Source: Rickettsiella endosymbiont of Dermanyssus gallinae
GTDB lineage: Bacteria > Pseudomonadota > Gammaproteobacteria > Diplorickettsiales > Diplorickettsiaceae
NCBI RefSeq assembly: GCF_019285595.1
Contig: NZ_CP079094.1
Coordinates: 1,433,001-1,497,000 of the forward strand
Length of the DNA stretch: 64,000 nt
Reading direction: 5' to 3'
In this document: piece by piece, positions 44,663-55,191 of the stretch
Layout of the letters: each line of letters opens with the position of its first letter
Position numbering within the stretch: position 1 is the stretch's first letter
The notes under the pieces: model-generated
Seen by the model: only the letters and a program-made list of their open reading frames with translations
The model's database searches: none
What the model was told of the DNA's origin: nothing
Made by a program: the position numbers and the translations under genes

Positions 44663-46191
44663 GGCTTTGCTTTTAAGTCACGAAAACGCAAGCCGCTTAT
44701 CCATAAACAACTGATATAAATAATAATAGAAATCACACCGAGAAATAAAATATGTAAAAACCGTTGCTGCCAATTCCAACTTAACCATACAGGCAACGCG
44801 GCTGCAGCCCAATAAAGAAATAAAGCTAACGCGCTATTAGCAAATACCAAGCGTAATATAAACATCAGCCAACCCGATTGCCATTGAAACATACCGCGCG
44901 TTCTAAGCCCCTGCAGCAATAATCCTGCATTTAACCAAGCGGATAAGGAACTGGCTAACGCTAACCCAGCATGTTTAAGCGGCATAATCAAAAGAATGTT
45001 TAACAACATATTCACGACTAGCGCAGTAATCCCTATACGTACCGGCGTACGAATATTTTGTTGCGCATAAAAAGCAGCTGCCAGTACTTTTATCAGCATA
45101 AATGCTTGCAGCCCAACGGAATAAGCTATCACACTGCGCTGCGTCATGAATACATCATGGTCAGTAAACTTTCCGTAATGGAATAAACTAATAATCAAGG
45201 GACCTGATAAAATCAGCATCGTCAGTGAAGCAGGGATACCAATCAGTAAATTGCACCTCAGCCCCCAGTTCAATGTACTAGAAAAAGCTCCCGGTGTTTT
45301 TGCAGCATGTTGGCGAGAAAGGTGCGGCAAAATAACAGTAAGCAAAGCGACGCCAAAAACGCCTAAAGGAAAATAAGCTAATCTATCTGAATAATAAAGC
45401 CAAGTGACACTACCGGCCACTAAAAAGGAGGCAAAAATGGTATTGAGCAATAAACTAATCTGTCCAATAGACGAGCCAAACAAAGCGGGCAACATCAACT
45501 TTAAAACTTTTTGCACACCTGGATCACGCCAGTTGAAAAGCGGTCTACGCAATAAATTAAGTTGTTTTAAAAAAGGTAACTGAAAGCCAAGCTGCAAAAA
45601 CCCTGCTAGCAGCACACCCCATGCCTGTGCCTCTACCGGCACTTTAAAATAATGTGTTATGCCAAATGCCGTGGCAATCAAACAAACATTTAATAAAGCT
45701 GGCGTAAAAGCAGGCACCCAAAATAAACCATAACAATTTAAAATAGCGCCAACTAATGCCGTAAGAGAAATTAACATTAAATAGGGAAATGTTACTCTTA
45801 ACATCTCACTGGCTAATTGAAATCGATAAGGATCTAAACCCGGTGCAAAAAGCGTTACTAACCCTTTGCTACCTAAAATACCGGCAATACTAACCACCAA
45901 TAAAATGAAACCTAATACACCAGTAATATGAGCAATAAAAGTCTCAACCTCTTTTTGAGTTTTTGTTTGCTTATACTCTGCTAAAGTGGGAATAAAAGCC
46001 GTTGAGAAAGAACCTTCTGCAAATAAACCTCGCATAAAGTTAGGGATTTTAAATGCAATATAAAAAGCATCCACCGCCGCGGTTGCACCAAACGTTCTCG
46101 CCGCAATAATATCCCGAACAAAACCTAGAATCCGCGATAGTAAAGTCATCGAGGCAACAACGGATGTTGATTTAAAGAGCGCTTTACTCAT
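44659..46191 (-). CDS. murJ: lipid II flippase MurJ
   Basis: A 510-residue MOP-family inner membrane protein that flips lipid II for peptidoglycan synthesis. It shows the opening MTLLSRILGFVRDIIAARTFG, with conserved arginines, RGLFAEGSFSTAFIP, and about fourteen hydrophobic segments. Length is usual. It is in the middle of an overlapping run: eight bases shared with ruvX upstream and four with ribF downstream. Confidence 0.94.
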   Translation of the reverse strand: MSKALFKSTSVVASMTLLSRILGFVRDIIAARTFGATAAVDAFYIAFKIPNFMRGLFAEGSFSTAFIPTLAEYKQTKTQKEVETFIAHITGVLGFILLVVSIAGILGSKGLVTLFAPGLDPYRFQLASEMLRVTFPYLMLISLTALVGAILNCYGLFWVPAFTPALLNVCLIATAFGITHYFKVPVEAQAWGVLLAGFLQLGFQLPFLKQLNLLRRPLFNWRDPGVQKVLKLMLPALFGSSIGQISLLLNTIFASFLVAGSVTWLYYSDRLAYFPLGVFGVALLTVILPHLSRQHAAKTPGAFSSTLNWGLRCNLLIGIPASLTMLILSGPLIISLFHYGKFTDHDVFMTQRSVIAYSVGLQAFMLIKVLAAAFYAQQNIRTPVRIGITALVVNMLLNILLIMPLKHAGLALASSLSAWLNAGLLLQGLRTRGMFQWQSGWLMFILRLVFANSALALFLYWAAAALPVWLSWNWQQRFLHILFLGVISIIIYISCLWISGLRFRDLKAKP

Positions 46192-46606
46192 AATGCGTGC
46201 TTTCTAACCACATTTCTACAATTAATTGGGCCGAAATACTATCAATCGCCTTTTTTTGCAGGGCTTTATATCCGCCTGATGAAAATAAACGCGCGCGCGC
46301 TTCAACCGTCGTCAACCGTTCGTCTACGGTAAAAACGGGCAACTGGGTTCGTTGTTTTAAGTTTTCTGAAAAAAAACGTGCCGATTGTGTCATAGGCTGT
46401 TCTGATCCGTCCATGTTCAAAGGCATTCCTACAATGAGCGCATCAGGGGACCATGTTTTTATTAAGGTATCAATTTCTTTCCAAGGCGGCTCCCCTTTTT
46501 GTGCAATTAAACTTGTTAATGGCTGTGCCATTAAGGGTGATGTATAGCCTACTGCTACACCGATATATTTGGTGCCAAAATCAAAGCCCAAAACGGTTTT
46601 AATCAC
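46184..46606 (-). CDS. ruvX: RuvX (YqgF), pre-16S rRNA nuclease
   Basis: A 140-residue RNase H-like protein. It has the first acidic residue in LGFDFGTKYIGVAVG, LIVGMPLNMDGS, and VDERLTTVEA near residue 98. YqgF matures the 5' end of 16S rRNA. The start is GTG (46604-46606), overlapping the yqgE stop. Usual order in gammaproteobacteria is yqgE-yqgF, as here. Confidence 0.92.
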   Translation of the reverse strand: MIKTVLGFDFGTKYIGVAVGYTSPLMAQPLTSLIAQKGEPPWKEIDTLIKTWSPDALIVGMPLNMDGSEQPMTQSARFFSENLKQRTQLPVFTVDERLTTVEARARLFSSGGYKALQKKAIDSISAQLIVEMWLESTHYE

Positions 46607-47181
46607 GCATGACCACCGCTATAAACCAATTTATCAATCTCTATGCCTAAACTATTGATCGCTTTTAGCCAACGCTTATTAAAAGGAACATCAAATAAAA
46701 TAGCTGGATCTGCTGGTACTGTTAGCCAGAAATTATTAATAATTTCCTGTTCTATTTGTCCCGCTACCCAATTTGCATAACCTAAAGAAAAAATAAATTT
46801 CTCGGGCCCTTGTTGTTTTGCAATGGCTTGTAAAATATCTTTAGACGTCGTTACACAGATTTCGCTATTCATCTTAAGGCTAGATTGCCACTCACCACCC
46901 GGCACATGAATCACAAAGCCACGTTCGGGATGAATAGGTCCCCCACAGAGTATGGGAAAATCAGCTGTTGAAGGTGATTCCGATTTACTTCCTACAATTG
47001 CCTGCAATATTTCTGAAAGATTAACCCTAAAAGACTGTAATGGCTGATTAACGATAATTCCAACAGCACCTTTTTCATTATGTTCGCAGATATATACTAC
47101 GGATCGATTAAAGTAAGGATCCGTTAAAATCGGCATTGCCACCAAAAAATGGTTTGTTAAAGAATGACTCGTCTCTATCAT
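46603..47181 (-). CDS. yqgE: YqgE/AlgH family protein
   Basis: A 192-residue UPF0301 protein. It opens with LTNHFLVAMPILTDPYF, has VVYICEHNEKGAVGIIVNQPL and LCGGPIHPERGFVIH, and ends in the conserved NKRWLKAINSLGI. Its role is not defined in most species, though AlgH in Pseudomonas affects alginate. It begins the operon that runs to ribF. The 250 bases upstream hold no gene. Confidence 0.92.
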   Translation of the reverse strand: MIETSHSLTNHFLVAMPILTDPYFNRSVVYICEHNEKGAVGIIVNQPLQSFRVNLSEILQAIVGSKSESPSTADFPILCGGPIHPERGFVIHVPGGEWQSSLKMNSEICVTTSKDILQAIAKQQGPEKFIFSLGYANWVAGQIEQEIINNFWLTVPADPAILFDVPFNKRWLKAINSLGIEIDKLVYSGGHA

Positions 47182-47341
47182 TAAAGCCTCTAGCTTAAAA
47201 TCCGGTTAGTAATCATAGCATTAGACTCCTTATCAAACCTAGTCTAAGGCTATACCCGTGCATGTATGGTGGCGATCCAATGCTTGCTTAGACCCATCCT
47301 GCAATTGGATAACATTTTTAATAGACGTTAATCAAATGTTC

Positions 47342-47399
47342 AAGTACAAACCGTATAAAACTTGCATACATGCTGTTTAAAGCAGTACAGTTTGTACTT
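47342..47399. promoter_or_regulatory. long inverted repeat upstream of ispF
   Basis: AAGTACAAAC (47342-47351) and GTTTGTACTT (47390-47399) are perfect 10-bp arms with a 38-base loop containing GCT..AGC. GCATGTATA follows at 47402. It could be an RNA leader fold or an operator between yqgE and ispF. Confidence 0.45.
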
Positions 47400-47431
47400 A
47401 GCATGTATATTTAAAATGCGAAACTTTAAAA

Positions 47432-47932
47432 ATGACTAACGATAGCAACTTACGCATAGGTTATGGTGTTGATGTTCATGCCTTTGCAAGTGGTGATCAC
47501 ATCACCTTAGGCGGAGTCACTATCCCCTACCACGTGGGTCTGCGCGCCCATTCTGATGGTGATGTGGTCATTCATGCTTTAGTCGACGCCTTATTAGGCG
47601 CCTGTGCCTTAGGTGATATAGGCCAACATTTCCCCGATACGGAGAGTCGCTGGAAAGGCTGTAGCAGCCGGATTTTTTTAAAAGAGTCTGTCAGGATGTT
47701 GCAAGAAAGAAATTTTTCTATCGCTAATGTCGATATCACCGTTTTGGCAGAAGCCCCCAAACTCAGTCAATACCGAGAAGCAATAAGAGCCAATCTAGCC
47801 GACGATATGTCAATTGCCCTCAATCAAGTCAATATTAAAGCTACCACCACAGAAAAGCTGGGCTTTATTGGACGCAAGGAAGGGATAGCCGCTACGGCTA
47901 TCGTACTTATACAGAAACAAGCCAACAACTAA
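47432..47932 (+). CDS. ispF: 2C-methyl-D-erythritol 2,4-cyclodiphosphate synthase
   Basis: The fifth enzyme of the MEP isoprenoid pathway. The 166-residue protein shows the zinc and substrate motifs YGVDVHAF, LRAHSDGDVVIHALVDALLGA and GDIGQHFPDT, followed by IKATTTEKLGFIGR. Length is normal. ispD usually sits next to ispF; it is not in this window. The gene is convergent with tRNA-Leu, which ends four bases after the stop. Confidence 0.96.
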   Translation: MTNDSNLRIGYGVDVHAFASGDHITLGGVTIPYHVGLRAHSDGDVVIHALVDALLGACALGDIGQHFPDTESRWKGCSSRIFLKESVRMLQERNFSIANVDITVLAEAPKLSQYREAIRANLADDMSIALNQVNIKATTTEKLGFIGRKEGIAATAIVLIQKQANN

Positions 47933-47935
47933 TAT

Positions 47936-48021
47936 TGGTACCGAGAGTGGGACTCGAACCCACACGATGTCACCATCACCGGATTTTGAATCCGGCGCGT
48001 CTACCATTCCGCCATCCCGGC
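47936..48021 (-). tRNA. tRNA-Leu(CAA)
   Basis: An 86-base class II tRNA on the minus strand. The anticodon stem CCGGA/TCCGG holds TTCAAAA with anticodon CAA, reading UUG. The variable arm is TGATGGTGACATCG. CCA is encoded at 47936-47938. The acceptor GCCGGGA pairs with TCTCGGT with two G-U pairs. Confidence 0.95.
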
Positions 48022-48359
48022 AAGGGGCGCACAGTATAACCAAAGCCTATGCTAAATCACAGATCTAGACTCGATTTCTTTAATTAATGGAGAAGCGAAC
48101 AACTGCTCAATTAAAAGCCAATCACGCGACTTGGGTAAAAAATGCAGCTGGGATTTGTCTAAAATTAAAACAAAAATTGATTAGATAAATTAATAAGCTA
48201 ATCCATTTCTAAACTTGCAATCAAAATCTTAATCCCTTATTGTTTTCTGTGGACTCAATCTGAAATAATATAAAATCATCTGTTATAACGCTAACTTGAT
48301 CTTTTCAAGAAAGCTATCAACAATAAGGTCATGGGGAAACATGATCTAAGGGGTAAACA
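48022..48359. other. intergenic region with a possible gene remnant
   Basis: No full gene. On the minus strand a frame from about 48180 to the stop at 48052-48054 reads SQLHFLPKSRDWLLIEQLFA and continues SPLIKEIES, with a coding-like composition, but without a start and with a stop just upstream. It could be the 3' remnant of a lost gene. The rest is AT-rich, and the right end is the leader of the first tandem MFS gene. Confidence 0.35.
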
Positions 48360-49697
48360 ATGTACAACAATGACGCAGTTTTAACAGACAGTGTTCCCTA
48401 TACTTTAACAAGGAAAAAGCAACTTCTTCTCGCCTCCATTATTTGCACCCTCGCCGCCATGTTTTACATGTATGAATTTATCTTACAAGTTTCTCCGGCA
48501 GTGATGACAAACGAATTGATGCGTGACTTAAATCTGAATGCCGCTAGTTTAGGCACCATGGCTGCATTCTACTACTATTCCTATACCCCAATGCAATTAC
48601 CTGCCGGGTTACTCTATGATCGTTTTGGACCTAGACGCTTGATCACACTTGCAGTTTTAATCTGCGCCATCGGCGCTTTATTATTCGGCTCAACACATAG
48701 TGTTTTCACAGCATCAATAGGCCGGTTTTTTATGGGAATTGGTTCTGCGTTTTCATTTATTGGCGCTTTGCTTCTTGTTTCCCGTTGGTTTCCCCCACAT
48801 TATTTCGCCTTACTGACAGGACTTGTGCAGTTAATGAGTTCAGTAGGTGCTATTGCAGGTCAAGTTCCTTTAGCCTCTGCGATTAATCATTGGGGATGGC
48901 GTTCAACCATTATGACTTTATCGCTTATCGGTGCTTTTTTAGCATTACTTATTTGGACAATTGTTCGTGATAGCCCTGAAACCGTTTCACAACGTCAAAA
49001 GTTTCAACGTTCGCCTAAAACAAATGAATTGAAACGCTTGAAACAAGTTTGTAATAATCGGCAAACCTGGTTCATTGCACTGTATTCTTTTGCTATATGG
49101 GCACCTATTACTGCATTTGCTGCGCTATGGGGCATTCCTTTTCTTGTTGCAAACTATGGCATTACGACAGAAGCAGCCTCAAAAGCAAGTGCTATGATTT
49201 GGCTAGGCATAGGAATAGGCAGTCCTTTATTCGGTTGGGTTTCAGATAAAATAAAATCTCGTTCTATCCCGCTCAGCCTCTCTGCATTACTTGGGATTAT
49301 TAGCCTTAGTATCGTTATTTATGGCCCTCATCTACCCATCACCTGGCTATACATTACTTTATTTATTTTCGGTTTGGGGGCGTCCGGTCAAGCGTTATCG
49401 TTTGGTGTTGTCAAAGATAATAACCCTCCCTCCGTTGTGGGGACAGCCATTGGTTTAAATAATATGGCGGTCGTAGCGGGTGGCGCGTTATTCCAACCGC
49501 TTATAGGTATTTTATTATATTATAATTGGGGTGGTGCTATGCAGGACGGCAGACCATTCTATGGCGCAGCTGATTACCAAAAAGCACTTATTATTTTACC
49601 TTTGTGTTATATTTTAGCACTGATTGTCAGTCGCTTTTTACTTCGAGAAACCCATTGCAAACAACAGTTTCCTAATGAAACCGCTGCTACACTCTAA
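48360..49697 (+). CDS. MFS transporter, tandem paralog 1
   Basis: A 445-residue carrier with about twelve membrane segments. The N-terminus has MYEFILQVSPAVMTNELM followed by [10 protein letters not shown] (MFS loop motif) and SRWFPPHYF. It is clearly a paralog of the next gene and, more distantly, of the minus-strand carrier at 1.3-2.6 kb. Substrate unknown. A hairpin of 13-bp arms (49710-49736) separates it from paralog 2. Confidence 0.88.
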   Translation: MYNNDAVLTDSVPYTLTRKKQLLLASIICTLAAMFYMYEFILQVSPAVMTNELMRDLNLNAASLGTMAAFYYYSYTPMQLPAGLLYDRFGPRRLITLAVLICAIGALLFGSTHSVFTASIGRFFMGIGSAFSFIGALLLVSRWFPPHYFALLTGLVQLMSSVGAIAGQVPLASAINHWGWRSTIMTLSLIGAFLALLIWTIVRDSPETVSQRQKFQRSPKTNELKRLKQVCNNRQTWFIALYSFAIWAPITAFAALWGIPFLVANYGITTEAASKASAMIWLGIGIGSPLFGWVSDKIKSRSIPLSLSALLGIISLSIVIYGPHLPITWLYITLFIFGLGASGQALSFGVVKDNNPPSVVGTAIGLNNMAVVAGGALFQPLIGILLYYNWGGAMQDGRPFYGAADYQKALIILPLCYILALIVSRFLLRETHCKQQFPNETAATL

Positions 49698-49709
49698 ACA
49701 TCCCTTTAA

Positions 49710-49736
49710 AAGCCTAGTATTTAAAATACTAGGCTT
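49710..49736. promoter_or_regulatory. 13-bp perfect hairpin between the tandem MFS genes
   Basis: AAGCCTAGTATTT, a central A, AAATACTAGGCTT. The plus strand has no T-run after it. It could act as a partial terminator, an mRNA stability element or a protein site. Confidence 0.5.
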
Positions 49737-49754
49737 AAGAAAAATAATAATTTA

Positions 49755-51047
49755 ATGACAAAACCTTTAGCCACACAAAAACCTACCTTGCTTGCAGCTA
49801 TTATCTGTATCCTTGCGTCTTCGTTCTACATGTATGAGTTCATACTGCAAATTTCACCCGGCGTAATGACTCGAGAGCTCATTCACGATTTAGGGCTCAA
49901 TGCTGTCGGTTTGGGCACGATGGCTGCCTTTTACTATTATGCTTACACACCCATGCAACTGCCCGCAGGTTTTTTATTCGATCGTTTTGGGCCACGACGT
50001 TTAATAACAGCCGCAACGTTTACCTGTGCAGTCGGTGCTTTAATTTTTGGAACAACCCATAGTATTGCTATTGCTTCGGCAGGTCGCTTTATGATGGGCA
50101 TGGGTTCAGCTTTCTCATTTATAGGTACCTTAGTACTTGTTTCTCGTTGGTTCCCTGCTCGTTACTTTGCTTTTCTAACCGGATTAGTCGAATTAATGAG
50201 TTGTATAGGCGCCATTGTTGGTGAAACACCTTTAGCCATTGCGGTAGGTCATTGGGGATGGCGGCATACCATCATCACCTTATCTATGATAGGGATGGTA
50301 TTAGCTGCCCTTATTTGGCTTATAGTGCGCGATAGTCCAGAGGTCGTATCTAAAGGTAAGAAATTTCAATCAACTTCAGACAAAACCTTTATACAAAGCT
50401 TAAGGCAAGTGGGCCGCAATAATCAAACCTGGTTTATTGCACTTTATTCTTTTATGGTATGGGCGCCTATTACTGCTTTTGCTGCTTTATGGGGAGTTCC
50501 TTTTCTTGTTGCTGCCTATGGTATTAGTACACAGGCCGCCTCAACCGCTTGTACCATGATCTGGCTTGCGATTGGGATTGGTTGTCCCATTCTAGGTTGG
50601 TGGTCAGATAAAGTAGGTTTGCGAGGTATGCCTTTAAAATTTGCGGCATGTCTTGGTATTATTGGTCTAATACCGGTTATCTACATTCCCCATCTTCCTT
50701 CATTTTGGCTTTATTTTTGTTTATTTTTATTTGGTCTAGCCGCCTCTGGGCAATCACTCGCTTTTGGGGTCGTCAAAGATAATAATCATGCGAATGTGGC
50801 TGGCACAGCCATTGGCATAAACAATATGGCAACTGTCGCCGGCGGTGCGCTATTCCAGCCAGTCATTGGCTTATTTCTACATCTCTATTGGAACGGCGCG
50901 ACGCACAATGGCATACCTTTTTATGATGCTGCAGATTACCGTAAAGCATTTATAGTGTTACCGCTTTGTTATTTCTTTGCTTTTTTAATTGGGAAATTCT
51001 TGATACTAGAAACCCATTGTCAACCGCAACACAACGATGGCCCGTAG
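49755..51047 (+). CDS. MFS transporter, tandem paralog 2
   Basis: A 430-residue copy of the preceding carrier with the same blocks: [47 protein letters not shown], and in the second half [17 protein letters not shown] and [14 protein letters not shown]. The pair came from a local duplication and has since diverged in the loops. Its last 11 bases overlap rlmE. Substrate unknown. Confidence 0.88.
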   Translation: MTKPLATQKPTLLAAIICILASSFYMYEFILQISPGVMTRELIHDLGLNAVGLGTMAAFYYYAYTPMQLPAGFLFDRFGPRRLITAATFTCAVGALIFGTTHSIAIASAGRFMMGMGSAFSFIGTLVLVSRWFPARYFAFLTGLVELMSCIGAIVGETPLAIAVGHWGWRHTIITLSMIGMVLAALIWLIVRDSPEVVSKGKKFQSTSDKTFIQSLRQVGRNNQTWFIALYSFMVWAPITAFAALWGVPFLVAAYGISTQAASTACTMIWLAIGIGCPILGWWSDKVGLRGMPLKFAACLGIIGLIPVIYIPHLPSFWLYFCLFLFGLAASGQSLAFGVVKDNNHANVAGTAIGINNMATVAGGALFQPVIGLFLHLYWNGATHNGIPFYDAADYRKAFIVLPLCYFFAFLIGKFLILETHCQPQHNDGP

Positions 51048-51678
51048 TAAAAGTAGCCAGCGTTGGCTTAAACAACACTTTAGTGACCCTTACGTAAAAC
51101 GCGCGCATCAGGAAGGTCTACGTTCAAGATCAGCCTACAAGCTATTAGAAATACAAGAAAAAAATAAACTGATTAAACCAGGCATGGTGATCGTCGATCT
51201 GGGCGCAGCACCTGGGGGATGGTCTCAAGTAGCCGCTAAGTTAGTAGGTGAAAAAGGCAAAGTCTATGCACTCGATATTTTACCCATGCCACCTTTACCC
51301 GAAGTGGACTTCATACAGGGTGATTTTCGTGACGAAGCCGTTCTACAACAACTGCTAGATCACCTGCAACCTATACCGGTGGATCTTGTTATTTCAGATA
51401 TGGCCCCCAATTTAAGTGGTATGCGAACTGTTGATCAACCCCGGGCGATGTGCCTTGCTGAATTGGCGCTGGATTTTGCCCAACGCGTATTAAAGCCAAA
51501 AGGTGGGTTTATTATTAAAACCTTTCAAGGTGAAGGCTTTGAAGCTTATTTACGATTGTTGCGGCAGCTATTTAAAACCGTTTCTATTCGTAAGCCAGCC
51601 TCTTCTAGAGGCGCATCAGCGGAAGTTTATTTAGTCGCTACCGGTTACCATTTACAAAATAATGGACTAAACTCCTGA
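51037..51678 (+). CDS. rlmE: 23S rRNA 2'-O-ribose U2552 methyltransferase RlmE
   Basis: Methylates U2552 of 23S rRNA in the A-loop, needed for late 50S assembly. The 213-residue protein begins with [18 protein letters not shown], then [12 protein letters not shown], the SAM motif [14 protein letters not shown] near residue 52, [10 protein letters not shown], and [10 protein letters not shown] with the catalytic Lys. The pair rlmE-ftsH is conserved in gammaproteobacteria. It overlaps the upstream carrier gene by 11 bases. Confidence 0.96.
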   Translation: MARSKSSQRWLKQHFSDPYVKRAHQEGLRSRSAYKLLEIQEKNKLIKPGMVIVDLGAAPGGWSQVAAKLVGEKGKVYALDILPMPPLPEVDFIQGDFRDEAVLQQLLDHLQPIPVDLVISDMAPNLSGMRTVDQPRAMCLAELALDFAQRVLKPKGGFIIKTFQGEGFEAYLRLLRQLFKTVSIRKPASSRGASAEVYLVATGYHLQNNGLNS

Positions 51679-51800
51679 GAGATTGCTGTAACATAAGCCT
51701 ATTGCACCCTTCTCTATACTTATTTAAGAGCATTATAATAAATGAGAGTCCTAAAAACGGCAAAATTCCAAGTAATTTTATCATCTGTTTTTGTAAAAAA

Positions 51801-51831
51801 TTCGCATCTTGAAGTACGAGCGGTATATAAT
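51801..51831 (+). promoter_or_regulatory. ftsH promoter with repeated palindromic element
   Basis: TTCGCA (51801-51806) and TATATAAT (51824-51831). The 17-mer AAAAATTCGCATCTTGA (51796-51812) is identical to the one before tRNA-Arg. The inverted repeat is imperfect here. Confidence 0.65.
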
Positions 51832-51865
51832 GCCCTCTTTGTTTAGAATTACGAGGTAGTGTAGC

Positions 51866-53794
51866 TTGAACGACATGCTAAAAAATCTATTTCTTTGGTT
51901 GATCATTGCTGTCATCCTCATCTCTGTCTTTAACAATCTAGAGCCGCGTCATAATGCCGGAGAGCGTTTGACCTATTCTGAATTTCTACACAACGTTCAG
52001 CAGGGAAATGTACAATCCGTCACTATCCAAAGCAATCAGGTCATTAAAGGTCAACTACTGAGTGACAAAGCATTCACCAGCTATATGCCTATTACTGACC
52101 AATATTTACTACCTGAGCTGATCAAAAAAGGCGTCAACGTAAAAGGCGAACCACCGCAACAAGAAAGCTTTTTGATGCGCATTTTTATTAACTGGTTCCC
52201 AATGCTGTTATTGATTGGTGTCTGGATATTTTTTATGCGCCAGATGGGTGGCGCAGGCGGAAAAGGGGCTATGTCGTTTGGCCGAAGCCGCGCTCGATTG
52301 CTGGGTGAAGATCAAGTCAAAGTCACCTTTGCCGATGTAGCAGGCGCTGAAGAAGCCAAAGAAGAAGTCAGTGAGCTGGTTGAGTTTCTAAAAGATCCCG
52401 CTAAATTTCAAAAATTAGGCGGAAAGATACCTCGTGGGGTTTTATTGATGGGTCCTCCGGGAACCGGTAAAACCTTGTTAGCGCGCGCTGTCGCGGGCGA
52501 AGCAAAAGTGCCTTTCTTCACCATTTCAGGCTCAGACTTTGTTGAAATGTTTGTGGGGGTCGGTGCATCCCGTGTACGCGATATGTTTGAGCAAGCTAAG
52601 AAACAAGCGCCTTGCATCATCTTCATCGATGAAATCGATGCGGTAGGTCGTCATCGAGGCGCTGGTCTAGGCGGTGGGCATGATGAGCGTGAACAAACAC
52701 TTAACCAACTTCTGGTAGAAATGGATGGGTTTGAAGGAAATGAAGGTGTTATCGTCATGGCAGCCACTAATCGTCCAGACGTTTTAGACCCTGCCTTATT
52801 AAGACCAGGTCGTTTCGACCGGCAAGTTATTGTTGGACTTCCCGATATCCGTGGCCGAGAACAAATCCTTAAAGTTCACCTGAAAAAAGTCCCTTATGGA
52901 CAGGATGTGAACCCCGATATTATCGCCCGAGGAACACCAGGATTCTCAGGAGCCGATTTAGCTAACTTGGTCAATGAAGCCGCTTTATTTGCTGCACGTG
53001 AAAATAAAGCGACGGTCGATATGATCGATTTAGAAAAGGCTAAAGATAAAGTAATGATGGGCGCCGAAAGACGTTCCATGGTGATGAATGAAAAAGAAAA
53101 AGAGCTCACCGCCTATCATGAGGCTGGCCATGCCATTGTAGGTCGATTAGTCCCTGAGCATGACCCTGTCTACAAAGTCACTATTATTCCTCGTGGTAAA
53201 GCCCTCGGTGTTACCATGTTTCTTCCTGAAGAGGATCGATATAGCTATACCAAGCAACGCTTAGAAAGCCAAATCGCTAGCTTATTTGGTGGCCGAATCG
53301 CTGAAGCGTTAATTTTTGGCCCCGAGCAAGTAACTACCGGCGCCTCAAACGATATTCAACGTGCGACTGAGATTGCACGCAACATGATTACGAAATGGGG
53401 TCTTTCTGAACGTCTTGGTCCATTGACTTATCACCAAGATAATGACGAAGTCTTTTTAGGTCATCAAATTACTAAAAACAATAAATTCTCGGATGACACA
53501 GCACATTTAATTGATGAAGAAAGCCGAACCATCATCGATCGCAATTACAAGTTAGCTAAAGCAATTTTACAAGAAAACGAGAACAAATTACATATGATGG
53601 CGGAAGCGCTCATCAAATATGAAACGATTGATTCTGTTCAAATCGATGACATTATGGAAGGAAAGCCGCCTCGTGAACCACAAGGTTGGAGTGATAACGG
53701 GAATAAAGCAAAAAAAGTAGTTAGATCAAAAACTTCTGAAACGGATACAAAAATAGCGTCGGGACCAGACGCTGTTGATGGCGCTATAAGTTAG
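51866..53794 (+). CDS. ftsH: ATP-dependent zinc metalloprotease FtsH
   Basis: A 642-residue membrane-anchored AAA+ protease for quality control and regulated turnover, including LpxC and other lipid A enzymes. It has two N-terminal membrane segments (about 5-25 and 105-125), Walker [14 protein letters not shown] near residue 200, Walker [13 protein letters not shown], the second region of homology, and the zinc site HEAGHAIVG with the third ligand in a later Asp. The TTG start at 51866 gives [11 protein letters not shown], like E. coli MSDMAKNLILW, and has GAGG nine bases upstream. The next gene is glmM, 18 bases later. Confidence 0.96.
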   Translation: MNDMLKNLFLWLIIAVILISVFNNLEPRHNAGERLTYSEFLHNVQQGNVQSVTIQSNQVIKGQLLSDKAFTSYMPITDQYLLPELIKKGVNVKGEPPQQESFLMRIFINWFPMLLLIGVWIFFMRQMGGAGGKGAMSFGRSRARLLGEDQVKVTFADVAGAEEAKEEVSELVEFLKDPAKFQKLGGKIPRGVLLMGPPGTGKTLLARAVAGEAKVPFFTISGSDFVEMFVGVGASRVRDMFEQAKKQAPCIIFIDEIDAVGRHRGAGLGGGHDEREQTLNQLLVEMDGFEGNEGVIVMAATNRPDVLDPALLRPGRFDRQVIVGLPDIRGREQILKVHLKKVPYGQDVNPDIIARGTPGFSGADLANLVNEAALFAARENKATVDMIDLEKAKDKVMMGAERRSMVMNEKEKELTAYHEAGHAIVGRLVPEHDPVYKVTIIPRGKALGVTMFLPEEDRYSYTKQRLESQIASLFGGRIAEALIFGPEQVTTGASNDIQRATEIARNMITKWGLSERLGPLTYHQDNDEVFLGHQITKNNKFSDDTAHLIDEESRTIIDRNYKLAKAILQENENKLHMMAEALIKYETIDSVQIDDIMEGKPPREPQGWSDNGNKAKKVVRSKTSETDTKIASGPDAVDGAIS

Positions 53795-53812
53795 TTAATG
53801 GTTTAACTCTCT

Positions 53813-55150
53813 ATGACAAGTCCAGCCCGGAAGTACTTTGGAACCGACGGAATACGTGGCAAAGTGGGTGATTATCCTATTACTCCGGAATTTGTCTTAA
53901 AACTTGGCTGGGCAATTGGTCGAGTCTTAGCAAATGGAGATAATAAAATCCTCATTGGCAAAGATACGCGTATTTCCGGCTACATGTTTGAATCCGCTTT
54001 AGAAGCGGGTTTATCTGCCGCTGGCGCCGATATATATCTTTTAGGGCCTATGCCAACACCTGCCATTGCCTACTTAACCGCTGACTTAGGCGCTCAAGCA
54101 GGTATTGTTATCAGTGCCTCACATAATCCTTATGATGATAATGGTATTAAATTTTTTTCGTATGCGGGAACTAAATTACCCGATAGCATTGAATGTGCTA
54201 TTGAAGCACAACTCGACAACCCTCTCACTACCGTTGAACCGGCCAAATTAGGTAGAGCACATCGCATAGAAGATGCAAAATCCCGCTACGTTAACTTTTG
54301 TAAATCAACCTTACCAAAAAATACTAGATTCAATTCGTTCAAGATTGTGTTGGATTGCGCGAATGGTGCTACCTATCATATCGCGCCAGCCTTATTTTCT
54401 GAGTTAGGTGCTGATATAACCGTTTTAGGTGTAACCCCAAACGGATTGAATATTAATATGGATTGTGGTTCTACTCACCTAGGTATGTTACAAAAAACTG
54501 TCTTAGAAAAAAAAGCAGATATAGGCATTGCATTTGATGGCGATGGCGATCGGGTATTAATGGTAGACCATTGTGGCGAAATAGTGGATGGCGATGAACT
54601 ACTCTTTCTACTTGCTCAGCATGGCGTTCACAGCAATACGGTTCAAGGCGGTATTGTAGGCACAGCGATGAGTAACCTAGGTTTAGAACAAGCGTTACAA
54701 AAATTAGGTCTCGCTTTTGTTCGTGCGCCCGTGGGTGACCGTTATGTTAATGAACATTTACAAGCAACGGGTTGGCAGTTGGGTGGAGAAGCATCGGGTC
54801 ATATTATCTCTCGAAACCTGATAAAAACAGGTGATGGCATTATTATTGCTTTGCAAATATTAGTAGCACTTCAAGCAGCAAAACAATCACTTCACGCCGC
54901 TAAAAAAGGCATGCAAAAATTTCCGCAAAAATTAATCAACATCCCAGTAAAAAAACCCTTATTAACTGCTGAATCTGCTACGGTAAAAAAAGCCGTCGCA
55001 GAAGCAGAGAATAAGTTATCCACTCGAGGACGTGTTCTTTTACGTCCATCAGGCACAGAACCAGTTGTTCGTATCATGGTAGAAGGCGAAGATGCTCAAC
55101 AAGTCCAAGGCATTGCGGAACAATTAGCTGAAATCGTTAAAACAGCATGA
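53813..55150 (+). CDS. glmM: phosphoglucosamine mutase
   Basis: Interconverts glucosamine 6- and 1-phosphate on the way to UDP-GlcNAc. The 445-residue protein has the opening [11 protein letters not shown], the catalytic serine loop [19 protein letters not shown] near residue 100, the metal site [18 protein letters not shown], and the phosphate loop [15 protein letters not shown]. coli places folP between ftsH and glmM; here they are adjacent and folP is absent. The neighbouring glmS, on the other strand, makes its substrate. Confidence 0.96.
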   Translation: MTSPARKYFGTDGIRGKVGDYPITPEFVLKLGWAIGRVLANGDNKILIGKDTRISGYMFESALEAGLSAAGADIYLLGPMPTPAIAYLTADLGAQAGIVISASHNPYDDNGIKFFSYAGTKLPDSIECAIEAQLDNPLTTVEPAKLGRAHRIEDAKSRYVNFCKSTLPKNTRFNSFKIVLDCANGATYHIAPALFSELGADITVLGVTPNGLNINMDCGSTHLGMLQKTVLEKKADIGIAFDGDGDRVLMVDHCGEIVDGDELLFLLAQHGVHSNTVQGGIVGTAMSNLGLEQALQKLGLAFVRAPVGDRYVNEHLQATGWQLGGEASGHIISRNLIKTGDGIIIALQILVALQAAKQSLHAAKKGMQKFPQKLINIPVKKPLLTAESATVKKAVAEAENKLSTRGRVLLRPSGTEPVVRIMVEGEDAQQVQGIAEQLAEIVKTA

Positions 55151-55191
55151 TATTTCATATTGTTTTGAATGATAAAAATTAGAAACGCCTG

